A DNA stretch of 64,000 nt. It comes from Treponema sp. GTDB lineage: Bacteria; Spirochaetota; Spirochaetia; Treponematales; Treponemataceae. The stretch covers positions 33,170 through 97,169 of the forward strand of contig JAGBGX010000013.1 in NCBI GenBank assembly GCA_017935745.1, in the 5' to 3' direction. The position numbers were made by a program, and so were the translations under genes. Under the pieces are notes generated by a model that saw only the letters and a list, made by a program, of their open reading frames with translations, did no database searches and was not told where the DNA came from. Within the stretch, counting starts at the first letter, position 1; each line of letters opens with the position of its first letter. Below, piece by piece: positions 9,922 through 17,205 of this stretch.

Positions 9922-9955
9922 AAAGCGGAGCTTTCCTTCCGGGCTGCTCCGCTTT
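9922..9955 (-). terminator. Rho-independent terminator of the lipoprotein gene
   Basis: Inverted repeat AAAGCGGAGC / GCTCCGCTTT with a 14-nt loop. Read on the minus strand it is followed by a run of T. It lies between the convergent transporter and lipoprotein genes and may serve both. Confidence 0.75.
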
Positions 9956-9974
9956 CCGTGCTGTGAGAGAAAGG

Positions 9975-10946
9975 CTACTCTTTGCTTTCTGCTTTCACCT
10001 TTTCAACATCAGCAGGCTCGCTCAGCGATGTAATAATAAAAAAAAGGCCTTTTGCAGAGGGAACATCAAGCTCCCATCTCCTTTGAATCATGATAGAGTC
10101 GTTTTTGTAGCCTTTTGCAATTTCACGGCATTTGTTGAACAGCTTATAATCATCATAATCACTGCCAAAACTGACAAAACCTCCTGTGTCATCATCATAA
10201 CGGACGCTATAACCGCCAACCCATTGTGTATAGAGTTCCCAGTCGTCTTTTGCATCTCCTACGCAGACAGCGGCAACGTCCGTACTTTTCGCCGTTCCAT
10301 TAGGATAGCTGAAATTTTCTTTGACAGAATCCTTATAATGGACATAGATAGAAGTTTGTTCATGTCCTTTACAATTACATTTTGATTCATCATATCCGTC
10401 AGGATCATACACACCACACGTTTTCTCATGAACTGTTTCCACACGCTCCTTATATTTTGTAACTTCCGCCTTCGGCACGCTGCCTGCCTTGATTTCGCCA
10501 AGTCCGCCTACCGCTGTAACGGTAACATTTTCATTGTACGCGTCTTGCCGCCAGCCGGGTACAGTACGGTCATAGCCGGGTTCAATCGCCACTCTGAATG
10601 TGTATGTCTTTCCCGGCTCAACAAGCGGATACATGAGATCAGACACAGAATTTCTATCAACCCCTGCCTCCGGATGAACAATACCTTCATCCTCTGTTTC
10701 GTTATAAATATTGATGCTTCCGATACCCCATTTTTCAAACTGAGCAGGAATTTCAATGCTAAAGTGGATGCCGTCTTCTTTTGCAGCGGCAGTTACATAC
10801 TTTGCACTGCCAGAGCCTGAGCCGTCCGATACTGAATTGCCCGGCACCGGGCTATCCGGATCTGAATCCGAACTGTCAGAGCAGGAAACAAATACCGCCG
10901 CAGACATGAGCAGAGCTGAAATAAATGCAAGCGCGTTTTTTTTCAT
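9975..10946 (-). CDS. putative lipoprotein of unknown function, probably phase-variable
   Basis: 323 residues. A lipoprotein signal peptide (MKKNALAFISALLMSAAVFV, then the lipobox Cys of SCSDSSDSD) is followed by a Ser/Asp/Pro/Gly linker of about 25 residues. The mature domain has a fibronectin-like stretch (YPLVEPGKTYTFRVAIEPGY). A later Cys-rich patch (CGVYDPDGYDESKCNCKGH) could bind metal or form disulphides. It is likely anchored in the envelope and possibly surface-exposed. No family recognised. The start has CGGAG upstream. Expression is probably controlled by the G9 tract inside the promoter spacer at 10985-10993. Confidence 0.8.
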   Translation of the reverse strand: MKKNALAFISALLMSAAVFVSCSDSSDSDPDSPVPGNSVSDGSGSGSAKYVTAAAKEDGIHFSIEIPAQFEKWGIGSINIYNETEDEGIVHPEAGVDRNSVSDLMYPLVEPGKTYTFRVAIEPGYDRTVPGWRQDAYNENVTVTAVGGLGEIKAGSVPKAEVTKYKERVETVHEKTCGVYDPDGYDESKCNCKGHEQTSIYVHYKDSVKENFSYPNGTAKSTDVAAVCVGDAKDDWELYTQWVGGYSVRYDDDTGGFVSFGSDYDDYKLFNKCREIAKGYKNDSIMIQRRWELDVPSAKGLFFIITSLSEPADVEKVKAESKE

Positions 10947-10978
10947 AAAGGAACTCCGTAAAATAAAATTTCACTTCT

Positions 10979-11005
10979 ATTCTACCCCCCCCCGATTTTT
11001 GTCAA
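10979..11005 (-). promoter_or_regulatory. promoter with a nine-G tract in its spacer
   Basis: On the minus strand: TTGACA (11000-11005), a 15-nt spacer containing nine consecutive G (10985-10993), then TAGAAT (10979-10984). The lipoprotein ATG follows after 32 nt, with a ribosome site. Slippage in the G tract would change the -35/-10 distance. G9 gives 15 bp, below the optimum, and G11 would give 17. Confidence 0.75.
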
Positions 11006-11105
11006 GCCCTTCCGTCATTTTTTGCAAGAAAAGGTCTTTATCGTTTTCAGCATGAAATGCCAAAATATAAGCAAAAATCCCCGTCAGCTGCATCTCACTT
11101 TTTCT

Positions 11106-11134
11106 TTGCTTTTTGCAAGATAAAGGTGTATACT
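11106..11134 (+). promoter_or_regulatory. promoter of hpf
   Basis: TTGCTT at 11106-11111, 17-bp spacer, TATACT at 11129-11134. The leader to the ATG is about 52 nt and contains AAGGAG. Confidence 0.6.
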
Positions 11135-11192
11135 GTTACTGTAGCGAAAGCGGCAGTCTGCCGGTGCACAGAATACAAAGCAAGGAGCAAAC

Positions 11193-11483
11193 ATGAACAA
11201 ATCGATATCTGCGCAGGGATTTACACTAGACAAGGACCAGACAGATCTTATCAACAAAAAGCTGGAGCGCATCAGCTACGCTGAAAATCTGATTGTTGAC
11301 TTGATTCTGCATGTGAAGGAAGATAAAAAATTCTACTTTGACACAACGGTGAATTTCCGCTGGGGAGGAAACGCGCACGTCACGGGCGATGACTTTGACT
11401 TTGCCGCCGCGCTGAATAAAATGATGGATGTCCTCGATACAAAAATTAAAAAGGAAAAGGACAAGATTCAGGAAAAAAAATAA
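11193..11483 (+). CDS. hpf: ribosome hibernation promoting factor, short form (HPF/RaiA/YfiA family)
   Basis: 96 residues, the length of short HPF/RaiA proteins. The family pattern is visible: an N-terminal strand, helix 1 (LINKKLERISYAENLI), a beta-sheet with FDTTVNFRWGGNAHVTGDD, then helix 2 (AALNKMMDVLDTKIKKEKDKI). The protein binds the 30S mRNA/tRNA channel and silences ribosomes under stress. The start follows AAGGAGCAAAC. In many bacteria hpf lies beside rpoN. Here rpoN is the convergent downstream neighbour, so the linkage is kept but the orientation is opposed. Confidence 0.85.
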   Translation: MNKSISAQGFTLDKDQTDLINKKLERISYAENLIVDLILHVKEDKKFYFDTTVNFRWGGNAHVTGDDFDFAAALNKMMDVLDTKIKKEKDKIQEKK

Positions 11484-11541
11484 ACTGATTTTCACCGCAG
11501 AATACTGGAGCATACAATTCTCTGCACGAACAGCGTGTTTT

Positions 11542-11572
11542 TCCGCCTGAGACAAGCAGCGTTTCAGGCGGA
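11542..11572. terminator. hairpin between hpf and rpoN
   Basis: TCCGCCTGA / TCAGGCGGA, 9-bp perfect stem with a 13-nt loop. Only weak T tracts flank it, so it is at best a modest bidirectional terminator for the two convergent genes. Confidence 0.45.
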
Positions 11573-11574
11573 CT

Positions 11575-11661
11575 TTATCTGCTGTATGAAGACTCAGTAT
11601 GCAGAAGGCTCCTGTATTTTGCTACAGTCCGGGGCGAACCGCTGTTTTTATCCGGGTTTTT
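11575..11661 (-). repeat. in-frame duplicate of the rpoN 3' end beyond its TAG stop
   Basis: Directly after the rpoN stop (11662-11664) the same frame stays open for 28 codons and ends in TAA at 11575-11577. It encodes RTVAKYRSLLHTESSYSR. The true RpoN end reads RTVAKYRNLLQIESSYNR, so this is a second, slightly diverged RpoN box 87 bp (29 codons) away. The DNA copies are 11583-11630 and 11670-11717, about 80% identical. One amber codon separates them. Confidence 0.85.
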
Positions 11662-13098
11662 CTATCGGTTGTATGAAGACTCGATTTGCAGAAGATTTCT
11701 GTATTTTGCTACGGTTCGCCGTGAGACTGCTATGCCGCGCCGCGCCAGCTCCTCAGAAAGCTGCCTGTCGCTTGCATTGCTGTCTTCCCTGTGCGACTGA
11801 ATGATTTTTTTCAGCTCAGACATCGCCCTGTCCCTGCTCACAGCGGAGCTTTTTTTTCCCGCTGCGTTCGTAAAGAAATACTTGATGCTGAACAGCCCCC
11901 ACTTGCACTGAAGGAATTTGCTGCATGCCATGCGCGAAACAGTCGTTCCGTGCACACCGAGCCTGAGCGCAATGTCCTGCTGCCTCAAGGGAACAAGGTT
12001 TCCCGGCCCGTGCAGGAAGAACGGCTCCTGAATTCGTACGATTTCTGCGCACGCCCGCAAGACAGTGCTCTGCCTGTAGTTCAGTGTGCCGAGGAATGCC
12101 TGCGCTTTTTTCAGCTGCTCGCGGTCCGGCTTTTCTCCGCTGCCTGATTCCTGGGCAAGCCGCGCATATTCCGGGCTGAGCGCAACCTGCGGCAGGGAAT
12201 CCTTTGCAAGAAAAACAGTCCACCGCTTTTCTCCCGACACAGAAGCGCTCCATTCGCCTGAATGCTCAGAACTGCCGCTGTCTTCTTCAACACATACGTC
12301 AGCTGCCACAAAATGCGTTTCCTGAACGCTGAAATTCCGCGCAGGAAACGGCTCAAGGCTCCTGATAAAGGCAAGGGCCTTTTCTGCGGCTTCCTCGGAA
12401 AAATCAAGCTGGCCGCACTGCATCTCCCCGTTCCATGCAAACAGCTTTTTCTGGCTTTCGCAGTATGCCCTGGCCTTTTGGGCAATTTTTTCAGGGCGCG
12501 GCGGATCAAGCAGCTGCATCTTTCCGTCCAGAATAAACAGGGCGAGAGGAGGCGCGTCTTCCCGCTGTCTGGCCTGAACCAGAAGGCTTTCCTCCATGTT
12601 CACCACACAAATTCCTGCGGGATCAAGCTGCCTCACCTTTTCAATGCAGGACTCAAGCAGTCCCGGAGTCTGCCGCCTGTCCTTTTTGTCAAGCAGCGAA
12701 ACAGGAGACAGAATATGAAATCCGCGCGCATCAAGATTGTAAATCAGCCGTTCACAGAGAATCTGCTCAGCCTCGGAAAGCTTCATCATGTTCAGCTGGC
12801 TCATCAGATGCTGCTGAAGGGATGTGCGGCTGTCAGCCGCCGACTCAAGCGCCGACTGGAACTGCTCGCTTGCATATTCTCCGCGGGCAGTCGGGACAGC
12901 AACACGCGTTCCGTCTTTCCGTCCGATGCGTCCGTCACGCACAATGACAAGCGCAGGATTTTCCTCGGCTTCCTTATAGATTGCCTCCGTTAAATCCGCT
13001 GAATTGAGCGCAAGAATCCGCAGAGCCTGAATCTGCCGCTGGCTCATCACCTGCACCTGGGACTGAATCTGCCGCTGATGTAATTCCAAACCTGCCAT
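11662..13098 (-). CDS. rpoN: RNA polymerase sigma-54 factor RpoN
   Basis: 478 residues. Region I is the Gln/Leu-rich N-terminus (LELHQRQIQSQVQ, SQRQIQALRILAL), which binds activators. The core-binding domain fills the middle. A helix-turn-helix follows (IALRLGVHGTTVSRMACSKF, then FSIKYFF). The C-terminal RpoN box SRRTVAKYR reads the -24 element. The ATG at 13096-13098 is preceded by an extended -10 box (TGC TATAAT) only 6 bp upstream and no Shine-Dalgarno, so a leaderless mRNA is likely. The frame stays open far upstream, but that stretch lies over the divergent DUF1015 gene and is not coding. A duplicated tail lies just past the stop. No sigma-54 activator is in the window. Confidence 0.92.
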   Translation of the reverse strand: MAGLELHQRQIQSQVQVMSQRQIQALRILALNSADLTEAIYKEAEENPALVIVRDGRIGRKDGTRVAVPTARGEYASEQFQSALESAADSRTSLQQHLMSQLNMMKLSEAEQILCERLIYNLDARGFHILSPVSLLDKKDRRQTPGLLESCIEKVRQLDPAGICVVNMEESLLVQARQREDAPPLALFILDGKMQLLDPPRPEKIAQKARAYCESQKKLFAWNGEMQCGQLDFSEEAAEKALAFIRSLEPFPARNFSVQETHFVAADVCVEEDSGSSEHSGEWSASVSGEKRWTVFLAKDSLPQVALSPEYARLAQESGSGEKPDREQLKKAQAFLGTLNYRQSTVLRACAEIVRIQEPFFLHGPGNLVPLRQQDIALRLGVHGTTVSRMACSKFLQCKWGLFSIKYFFTNAAGKKSSAVSRDRAMSELKKIIQSHREDSNASDRQLSEELARRGIAVSRRTVAKYRNLLQIESSYNR

Positions 13099-13104
13099 TG
13101 TTCC

Positions 13105-13113
13105 ATTATAGCA
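13105..13113 (-). promoter_or_regulatory. extended -10 promoter of rpoN, leaderless type
   Basis: TGC TATAAT on the minus strand; TATAAT ends 6 bp before the rpoN ATG. A weak -35 (TACTGC at 13128-13133) overlaps the opposing promoter of the DUF1015 gene, so the two promoters may interfere. Confidence 0.6.
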
Positions 13114-13131
13114 TAAAACAGAAAAACGCAG

Positions 13132-13137
13132 TATACT
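13132..13137 (+). promoter_or_regulatory. -10 box of the DUF1015 gene, leaderless type
   Basis: TATACT ends 6 bp before the ATG at 13144. No good -35 is seen and no Shine-Dalgarno. It faces the rpoN promoter within 45 bp. Confidence 0.45.
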
Positions 13138-13143
13138 GTGCCC

Positions 13144-14436
13144 ATGGAAAATTTTGAAAGCTTCGGGCTGACGGTTCCTGAAATCCTTCTGCCCGCACAC
13201 ACAGACATACGAACATGGAGCGTGATTGCCTGCGACCAGTACACGCAGGATGCCGGCTACTGGCAGAAAGCCGCCAGGGAGACTGAAGGCCGCCCTTCCA
13301 CACTGAACATGATTCTGCCTGAAATATACTTGTCCGCCGCAGACAAGAAAACGCGGATTGAAAGCATCAAGGCCGCGATGAGGCAGTATCTCGATTCCAA
13401 TATCTTCAGGCCGGCACAGCGGAAGTGCATGTACGTTGAGCGGAAAACAGGCTGCGGAAGAACCAGACGGGGGCTTGTTGCCGCAATCGATCTTGAAAAA
13501 TACGACTGGAAGCCGTTCAGCAAAACGCTCATCCGCGCAACAGAAGCGACCATTGAAGAGCGTCTTCCGCCGCGCATGGAAATCAGAAACGGCGCGCCGC
13601 TTGAGCTTCCGCACATCATGCTGCTGGTGAATGACAAGGAGCGCTCGCTCATAGAAAAGACAGGCGAAGCTGTGCGGCAGAATGAGCCTGACTATGACGG
13701 AGATCTGATGCTCAATGCCGGACACATCACGGGCTGGGCTGTCAAAACAGAAGAAGATCTTGACAGAATCCGCGCCGCCCTGCACAGCATAAAGGAGCAG
13801 AACACAGACGCTGACGGAAATCCGTTCCTGTTCGCTGCGGGAGACGGGAACCATTCCCTTGCAACGGCAAAGGCTGTCTGGGACGAATACAAAAAAGCCG
13901 GCGGCACAAATGAAAACGTGCGGTATGCGCTTGCCGAAATCGTAAACATCTATGATCCCGGCCTGACGTTCGAGCCGATCCACCGGGTGCTTTTTGGCTG
14001 CAATCCGGACAGGCTGATTTCCTTCGCAGCTGAAAAGCTTGGCGGAACAATCGTTCAGGAAAAAACGGAAGCATCGCTTGAAGAGCATGTAAAAAACGCG
14101 GAAAACAATTTCGGCTTTGTCTATGCTGAAAACGGAAAGCCGCAGTACGTCAGGCTTTCAACAGGCATAACCGGGCTTGCAGTGAGCCGCCTTCAGCCTG
14201 CTCTTGATGAATTCATGGCAGGCAAAAAGGAACTGGCAATCGATTATATTCACGGCACGCAGGAAGTGTTCAGGCTCGGGAAAAAAGACGGAGCTGTCTG
14301 CATACTGCTTCCGCCGATTGCAAAGGATTCATTCTTTGAAACAATCGCCCGCAGAGGCCCGCTTCCGCGCAAAAGCTTCAGCATGGGAGAAGCTGACGAA
14401 AAGCGGTTTTACCTTGAGTGCCGCCGGCTGTTTTAA
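13144..14436 (+). CDS. DUF1015 family protein
   Basis: 430 residues, the usual size for this family. The N-terminal part (LPAHTDIRTWSVIACDQYTQ) and the conserved LFAAGDGNHSLATAKAVWDE near residue 230 mark DUF1015. Members are widespread, often near serine biosynthesis or aminotransferase genes, and their activity is unknown; the GDGNHS segment looks like a metal or nucleotide site. The start is ATG 13144 because the -10 box TATACT ends 6 bp upstream; an in-frame GTG at 13138 would overlap the promoter. It is divergent from rpoN and followed by a terminator. Confidence 0.8.
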   Translation: MENFESFGLTVPEILLPAHTDIRTWSVIACDQYTQDAGYWQKAARETEGRPSTLNMILPEIYLSAADKKTRIESIKAAMRQYLDSNIFRPAQRKCMYVERKTGCGRTRRGLVAAIDLEKYDWKPFSKTLIRATEATIEERLPPRMEIRNGAPLELPHIMLLVNDKERSLIEKTGEAVRQNEPDYDGDLMLNAGHITGWAVKTEEDLDRIRAALHSIKEQNTDADGNPFLFAAGDGNHSLATAKAVWDEYKKAGGTNENVRYALAEIVNIYDPGLTFEPIHRVLFGCNPDRLISFAAEKLGGTIVQEKTEASLEEHVKNAENNFGFVYAENGKPQYVRLSTGITGLAVSRLQPALDEFMAGKKELAIDYIHGTQEVFRLGKKDGAVCILLPPIAKDSFFETIARRGPLPRKSFSMGEADEKRFYLECRRLF

Positions 14437-14457
14437 ATGCAATTCCATCACAAAAAA

Positions 14458-14490
14458 TGCGGCAGATCCCCCCCCCGCCGCGCTTTTTTT
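14458..14490 (+). terminator. Rho-independent terminator with a nine-C loop
   Basis: GCGGC (14459-14463) and GCCGC (14477-14481) form the stem, with C9 (14468-14476) in the loop and seven T after GC. It ends the DUF1015 gene before the trpB promoter. Confidence 0.6.
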
Positions 14491-14502
14491 CCCAAAACCC
14501 TC

Positions 14503-14531
14503 TTGCATAAAGTCCGCTTCCGCTGTATTAT
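14503..14531 (+). promoter_or_regulatory. promoter of the TrpB2 gene
   Basis: TTGCAT (14503-14508), 17-bp spacer, TATTAT (14526-14531). A small hairpin (GTTTCT / AGAAAC) lies in the short leader before AAAGGAG. No T-box or tryptophan-codon leader is visible. Confidence 0.6.
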
Positions 14532-14568
14532 GTTTCTATAAAAAGAAACGAATATAAAGGAGCAGTCC

Positions 14569-15954
14569 ATGACTGAAAATGAAATTCCCTACAAAATCTA
14601 CCTGAGCGAAAATGAAATGCCTGAAAGCTGGTACAACGTTCGTGCGGATATGAAGAACAAGCCCGCACCGCTTTTGAACCCCGCGACGCACAAGCCGATG
14701 ACGGCACAGGAACTGGGCGGCGTGTTCTGCGATGAGCTTGTCCGCCAGGAACTGAACGACACCGACCGCGAGATTCCGATTCCCAAGGAAATCCGCGACT
14801 TCTACAAAATGTACCGCCCGTCGCCGCTTGTCCGCGCCTACTGCCTCGAAAAAAAACTCGGCACCCCGGCAAAAATCTACTACAAGTTTGAAGGAAACAA
14901 CACAAGCGGAAGCCACAAGCTCAACTCGGCGATTGCACAGGCGTACTACGCAAAAGAGCAGGGACTCAAAGGCGTTACAACAGAAACCGGTGCCGGCCAG
15001 TGGGGAACAGCACTCTCAATGGCGTGCGCGTACCTCGGGCTTGACTGCAAAGTGTTTATGGTAAAATGCTCCTACGAGCAAAAGCCGTTCCGCCGCGAAG
15101 TCATGCGGACTTACGGAGCAAACGTAACGCCGTCGCCGTCAGAGACAACCGAAGTCGGACGCAAAATGCTCGCCGAATTCCCCGGAACAACAGGAAGCCT
15201 CGGCTGTGCAATTTCGGAAGCGGTGGAAGCCGCAGTAACGCACGAAGGCTACCGCTACGTCCTCGGAAGTGTCCTCTCGCAGGTTCTTCTGCACCAGTCA
15301 GTCATCGGCGTGGAAGCAAAAACCGCGCTCGACAAGTACGGCATCGTCCCGGACATCATCATCGGCTGTGCGGGCGGCGGCTCGAACCTCGGCGGACTGA
15401 TTTCACCGTTCATGGGTGAAAAACTCCGCGGCGAACATGACTACCGCTTCATCGCCGTTGAGCCTGCAAGTTGTCCGAGCCTTACACGCGGTGTATTCGC
15501 CTACGACTTCTGCGACACCGGCAAAGTCTGCCCGCTCGCAAAAATGTACACGCTCGGCTCATCGTTCATACCGTCGGCAAACCACGCAGGCGGCCTGCGG
15601 TACCACGGAATGAGCGCCGTTCTGTCGCAGCTGTACCACGACGGACTTATGGAAGCACGCTCCGTTGAGCAGACGGAAGTGTTCAGGGCGGCGGAATTCT
15701 TCGCCCGCACCGAAGGAATCCTCCCCGCACCGGAAAGCAGCCACGCAATCAAGGCAGCAATCGACGAAGCAAAAAAATGCACCGAAACCGGCGAGTCAAA
15801 AACAATCCTCTTCGGCCTCACCGGCACCGGCTACTTCGACATGAAAGCCTACGAAGCCTACAACGACGGAAAAATGCAGGACTACATCCCCACCGACGCC
15901 GACCTCAAAAAAGGCATCGACGGAATCCCCCGCTTCCCCGGCAACGACTTCTAG
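14569..15954 (+). CDS. trpB: tryptophan synthase beta chain, TrpB2 type
   Basis: 461 residues, longer than the about 400 of classic TrpB and matching the TrpB2 group. The PLP lysine sits in NNTSGSHKLNSAIAQAYYAK. GAGQWGTALSMACAYLG and the phosphate-binding GCAGGGSNLGGL are also present. TrpB makes tryptophan from indole and serine. TrpB2 often works without TrpA, and no trpA or other trp gene is near, so it may salvage indole. The start follows AAAGGAGCAGTCC. Codon use is rather rich in C-ending codons compared with neighbours. Confidence 0.9.
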   Translation: MTENEIPYKIYLSENEMPESWYNVRADMKNKPAPLLNPATHKPMTAQELGGVFCDELVRQELNDTDREIPIPKEIRDFYKMYRPSPLVRAYCLEKKLGTPAKIYYKFEGNNTSGSHKLNSAIAQAYYAKEQGLKGVTTETGAGQWGTALSMACAYLGLDCKVFMVKCSYEQKPFRREVMRTYGANVTPSPSETTEVGRKMLAEFPGTTGSLGCAISEAVEAAVTHEGYRYVLGSVLSQVLLHQSVIGVEAKTALDKYGIVPDIIIGCAGGGSNLGGLISPFMGEKLRGEHDYRFIAVEPASCPSLTRGVFAYDFCDTGKVCPLAKMYTLGSSFIPSANHAGGLRYHGMSAVLSQLYHDGLMEARSVEQTEVFRAAEFFARTEGILPAPESSHAIKAAIDEAKKCTETGESKTILFGLTGTGYFDMKAYEAYNDGKMQDYIPTDADLKKGIDGIPRFPGNDF

Positions 15955-15971
15955 CCTTTCGTGCAACGCCA

Positions 15972-16144
15972 CAGGACAATCCGCAAGGAGGGGGAAGCGA
16001 GTTTTGTTTTTCGATAAAAATAAATCGAAAGCAAAACTCGTCAGCGAAGCAGCTTTTTCATTCGCAAGGAGGGGAAAGCGATGTTTTGTTCTCCGATAAG
16101 AATAAATTGGAAACAAAACTCGTCAGCGAAGCGACTCTTCCCCA
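15972..16144. repeat. pair of 81-bp direct repeats, each forming a long hairpin
   Basis: Unit 1 is 15982-16062 and unit 2 is 16063-16144; both begin CGCAAGGAGG. Unit 1 folds as CGAGTTTTG..TTTCGAT / ATCGAAA.CAAAACTCG (15998-16040). Unit 2 folds as GTTTTGTT..TCCGAT / ATTGGA.AACAAAAC (16083-16119). Stem bases differ but pairing is kept. Both are followed by CTCGTCAGCGAAGC. The 19-base word CAGGACAATCCGCAAGGAG (15972-15990) recurs exactly at 17095-17113, and CAGCGAAGC recurs in the hairpin array at 16428-16569. This looks like a dispersed palindromic repeat family. No gene is seen between 15955 and 16266. Confidence 0.75.
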
Positions 16145-16266
16145 TCGCTCCTAGTTGCGACCGCACGGGAAGCAGGAGAAGGCATTATTCCTTAAAATAA
16201 AAATGTGGTTTTCAGAATTCTAAAATGGTGTGATTGCGTGCGCTGCAATCCGAACATTGAGAATAA

Positions 16267-16716
16267 CTATTTCCCAAAAAGGTCGGAATGAGTGCCGGTG
16301 TCTGCAAGTTCCAAAATCAAAAGATTCTTATAAATTTTATAGATGAGAAGCAGGTCCGGAAGAACGTGGCATTCGCGGTGTCCTGCAAAGTTGCCGGTCA
16401 ATTCGTGGTCGCAGAACTTTCCTTATATTTTCAATGTCATCAGAAATTTCAATTTCTGATGACATTGAAAACGCGATTTTACAGCGAAGCAAAAAATCGC
16501 AGTAAATGAATGAGTTTGCAAAGCAAACTCTAGTTAAAATTGACGGCGATAATCAGCCGTCAATTTTAAACGTTCCGGGAGAGATTCGCCTTTTTGCAAA
16601 AGATTTACGGTTTCATGAATTTTTTTGATGTTTTTGGGATTTCGTTTTTCAACACGTTTCAAATGCTTTTTAAAACGGTTCGTGAATCTAAGTTCATATT
16701 TAGTTTCTTCCGTCAT
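16267..16716 (-). pseudogene. YafQ-type mRNA interferase toxin gene split by a hairpin array
   Basis: The intact N-terminal part (16716 down to about 16570) reads MTEETKYELRFTNRFKKHLK and ends its native sequence at GESLPER. A short foreign tail and stop (16534) follow. The missing C-terminal half is found downstream in another frame at 16422-16267: KFCDHELTGNFAGHRECH, then LPDLLLIYKI and TGTHSDLFGK, ending in TAG. These are the classic YafQ/RelE C-terminal motifs. Joined, the halves give a normal toxin of about 95-100 residues. The roughly 147 bp between them are four hairpins carrying stops. The catalytic half is therefore not translated and the toxin should be dead. ATGA overlap with the antitoxin gene. 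Confidence 0.85.
16428..16569. repeat. array of four consecutive hairpins inserted in the toxin gene
   Basis: Hairpin 1: 21-bp perfect arms, 2-nt loop (16428-16448 / 16451-16471). Hairpin 2: GCGATTTT / AAAATCGC with the loop word CAGCGAAGC (16473-16500). Hairpin 3: GAGTTTGC-AAA-GCAAACTC (16512-16530). Hairpin 4: TTAAAATTGACGGC / GCCGTCAATTTTAA, 14 bp, 8-nt loop (16534-16569). TTCC occurs on both flanks, but joining at a TTCC duplication would leave the toxin out of frame, so the exact insertion ends are unsure. Confidence 0.9.
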
Positions 16717-16991
16717 TCCTTAATCCCCAGTTCATCTAACAGTTCCTGAAAATTTTTATACCCCTTCGCGTTCGGGTCGTTTGCAAGTTTTTCGCCCTCT
16801 TTGATTGCTTTTCGCAGGCTGCGGGATGGTTTGGGATATTCAACTTTAAATGGAATTCCGTCCTGAAGTATAACCTGCCGCAAAAAGATATTGATTGCAC
16901 CGGAAAGCGAAAGCCCGAGCCCTTCAAGAATTTCCGAGGACTGCTCTTTTAACTGTCTGTCTATTCTGATATTTGTTGCTATAGTTTCCAT
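16713..16991 (-). CDS. RelB/DinJ family antitoxin
   Basis: 92 residues. The N-terminal ribbon-helix-helix (ATNIRIDRQLKEQSSEILEG, then LSLSGAINIFLRQVI) is the DinJ/RelB pattern, and the C-terminal half is the flexible toxin-binding part (GYKNFQELLDELGIKE). It should bind its own promoter and neutralise a YafQ toxin. The gene is intact although the toxin is interrupted, so it may be a relic or may guard against related toxins. The -10 box TATAAT ends 6 bp before the ATG. The overlap with the toxin start (ATGA) shows the original operon. Confidence 0.88.
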   Translation of the reverse strand: METIATNIRIDRQLKEQSSEILEGLGLSLSGAINIFLRQVILQDGIPFKVEYPKPSRSLRKAIKEGEKLANDPNAKGYKNFQELLDELGIKE

Positions 16992-16997
16992 ACCTTA

Positions 16998-17026
16998 ATT
17001 ATAAAGCAAATGATATACAATGTAAA
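16998..17026 (-). promoter_or_regulatory. promoter of the antitoxin gene, leaderless type
   Basis: TTTACA (17021-17026), 17-bp spacer, TATAAT (16998-17003), then 6 bp to the ATG at 16991. The short AAGG between them lies too close to the start to act as a ribosome site. Confidence 0.65.
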
Positions 17027-17094
17027 GCAAAAAGAAAGAGAAGAGTTCTCTGTGTTTACAGCATACTCTGAAAATTCCGTTCCGGGCAAGCTCG

Positions 17095-17173
17095 CAGGAC
17101 AATCCGCAAGGAGAAGAGCGAAACAACTCTTTTCCTTGCTCCGAAGAACCGCCCCTTCTCCTAGGGGACGCAT
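17095..17173. repeat. short dispersed repeat related to the 15972-16144 element
   Basis: It begins with the exact 19-base word shared with 15972-15990. It then carries small inverted repeats (AAGAG / CTCTT; CCCC / GGGG around CTCCTA). The 213-bp gap between the antitoxin promoter and the NifX-like gene holds nothing else I can name. Confidence 0.5.
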
Positions 17174-17205
17174 CGTTCCGCCACTCAGCCCCTAAAACCC
17201 CGCAG

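Noticed and set aside
11535..11804. 89-codon plus-strand frame between hpf and rpoN with an internal repeat
   Set aside because: Its repeat is the antisense reading of the duplicated rpoN tail, so it is not an independent gene.
13099..14088. Upstream in-frame extension of rpoN by about 330 codons
   Set aside because: It lies entirely over the divergent DUF1015 gene, and the promoter and first conserved sigma-54 residues place the start at 13098.
16534..16716. Complete 60-residue small toxin
   Set aside because: It ends in hairpin-derived sequence and lacks the conserved C-terminal half, which is found intact downstream in another frame.
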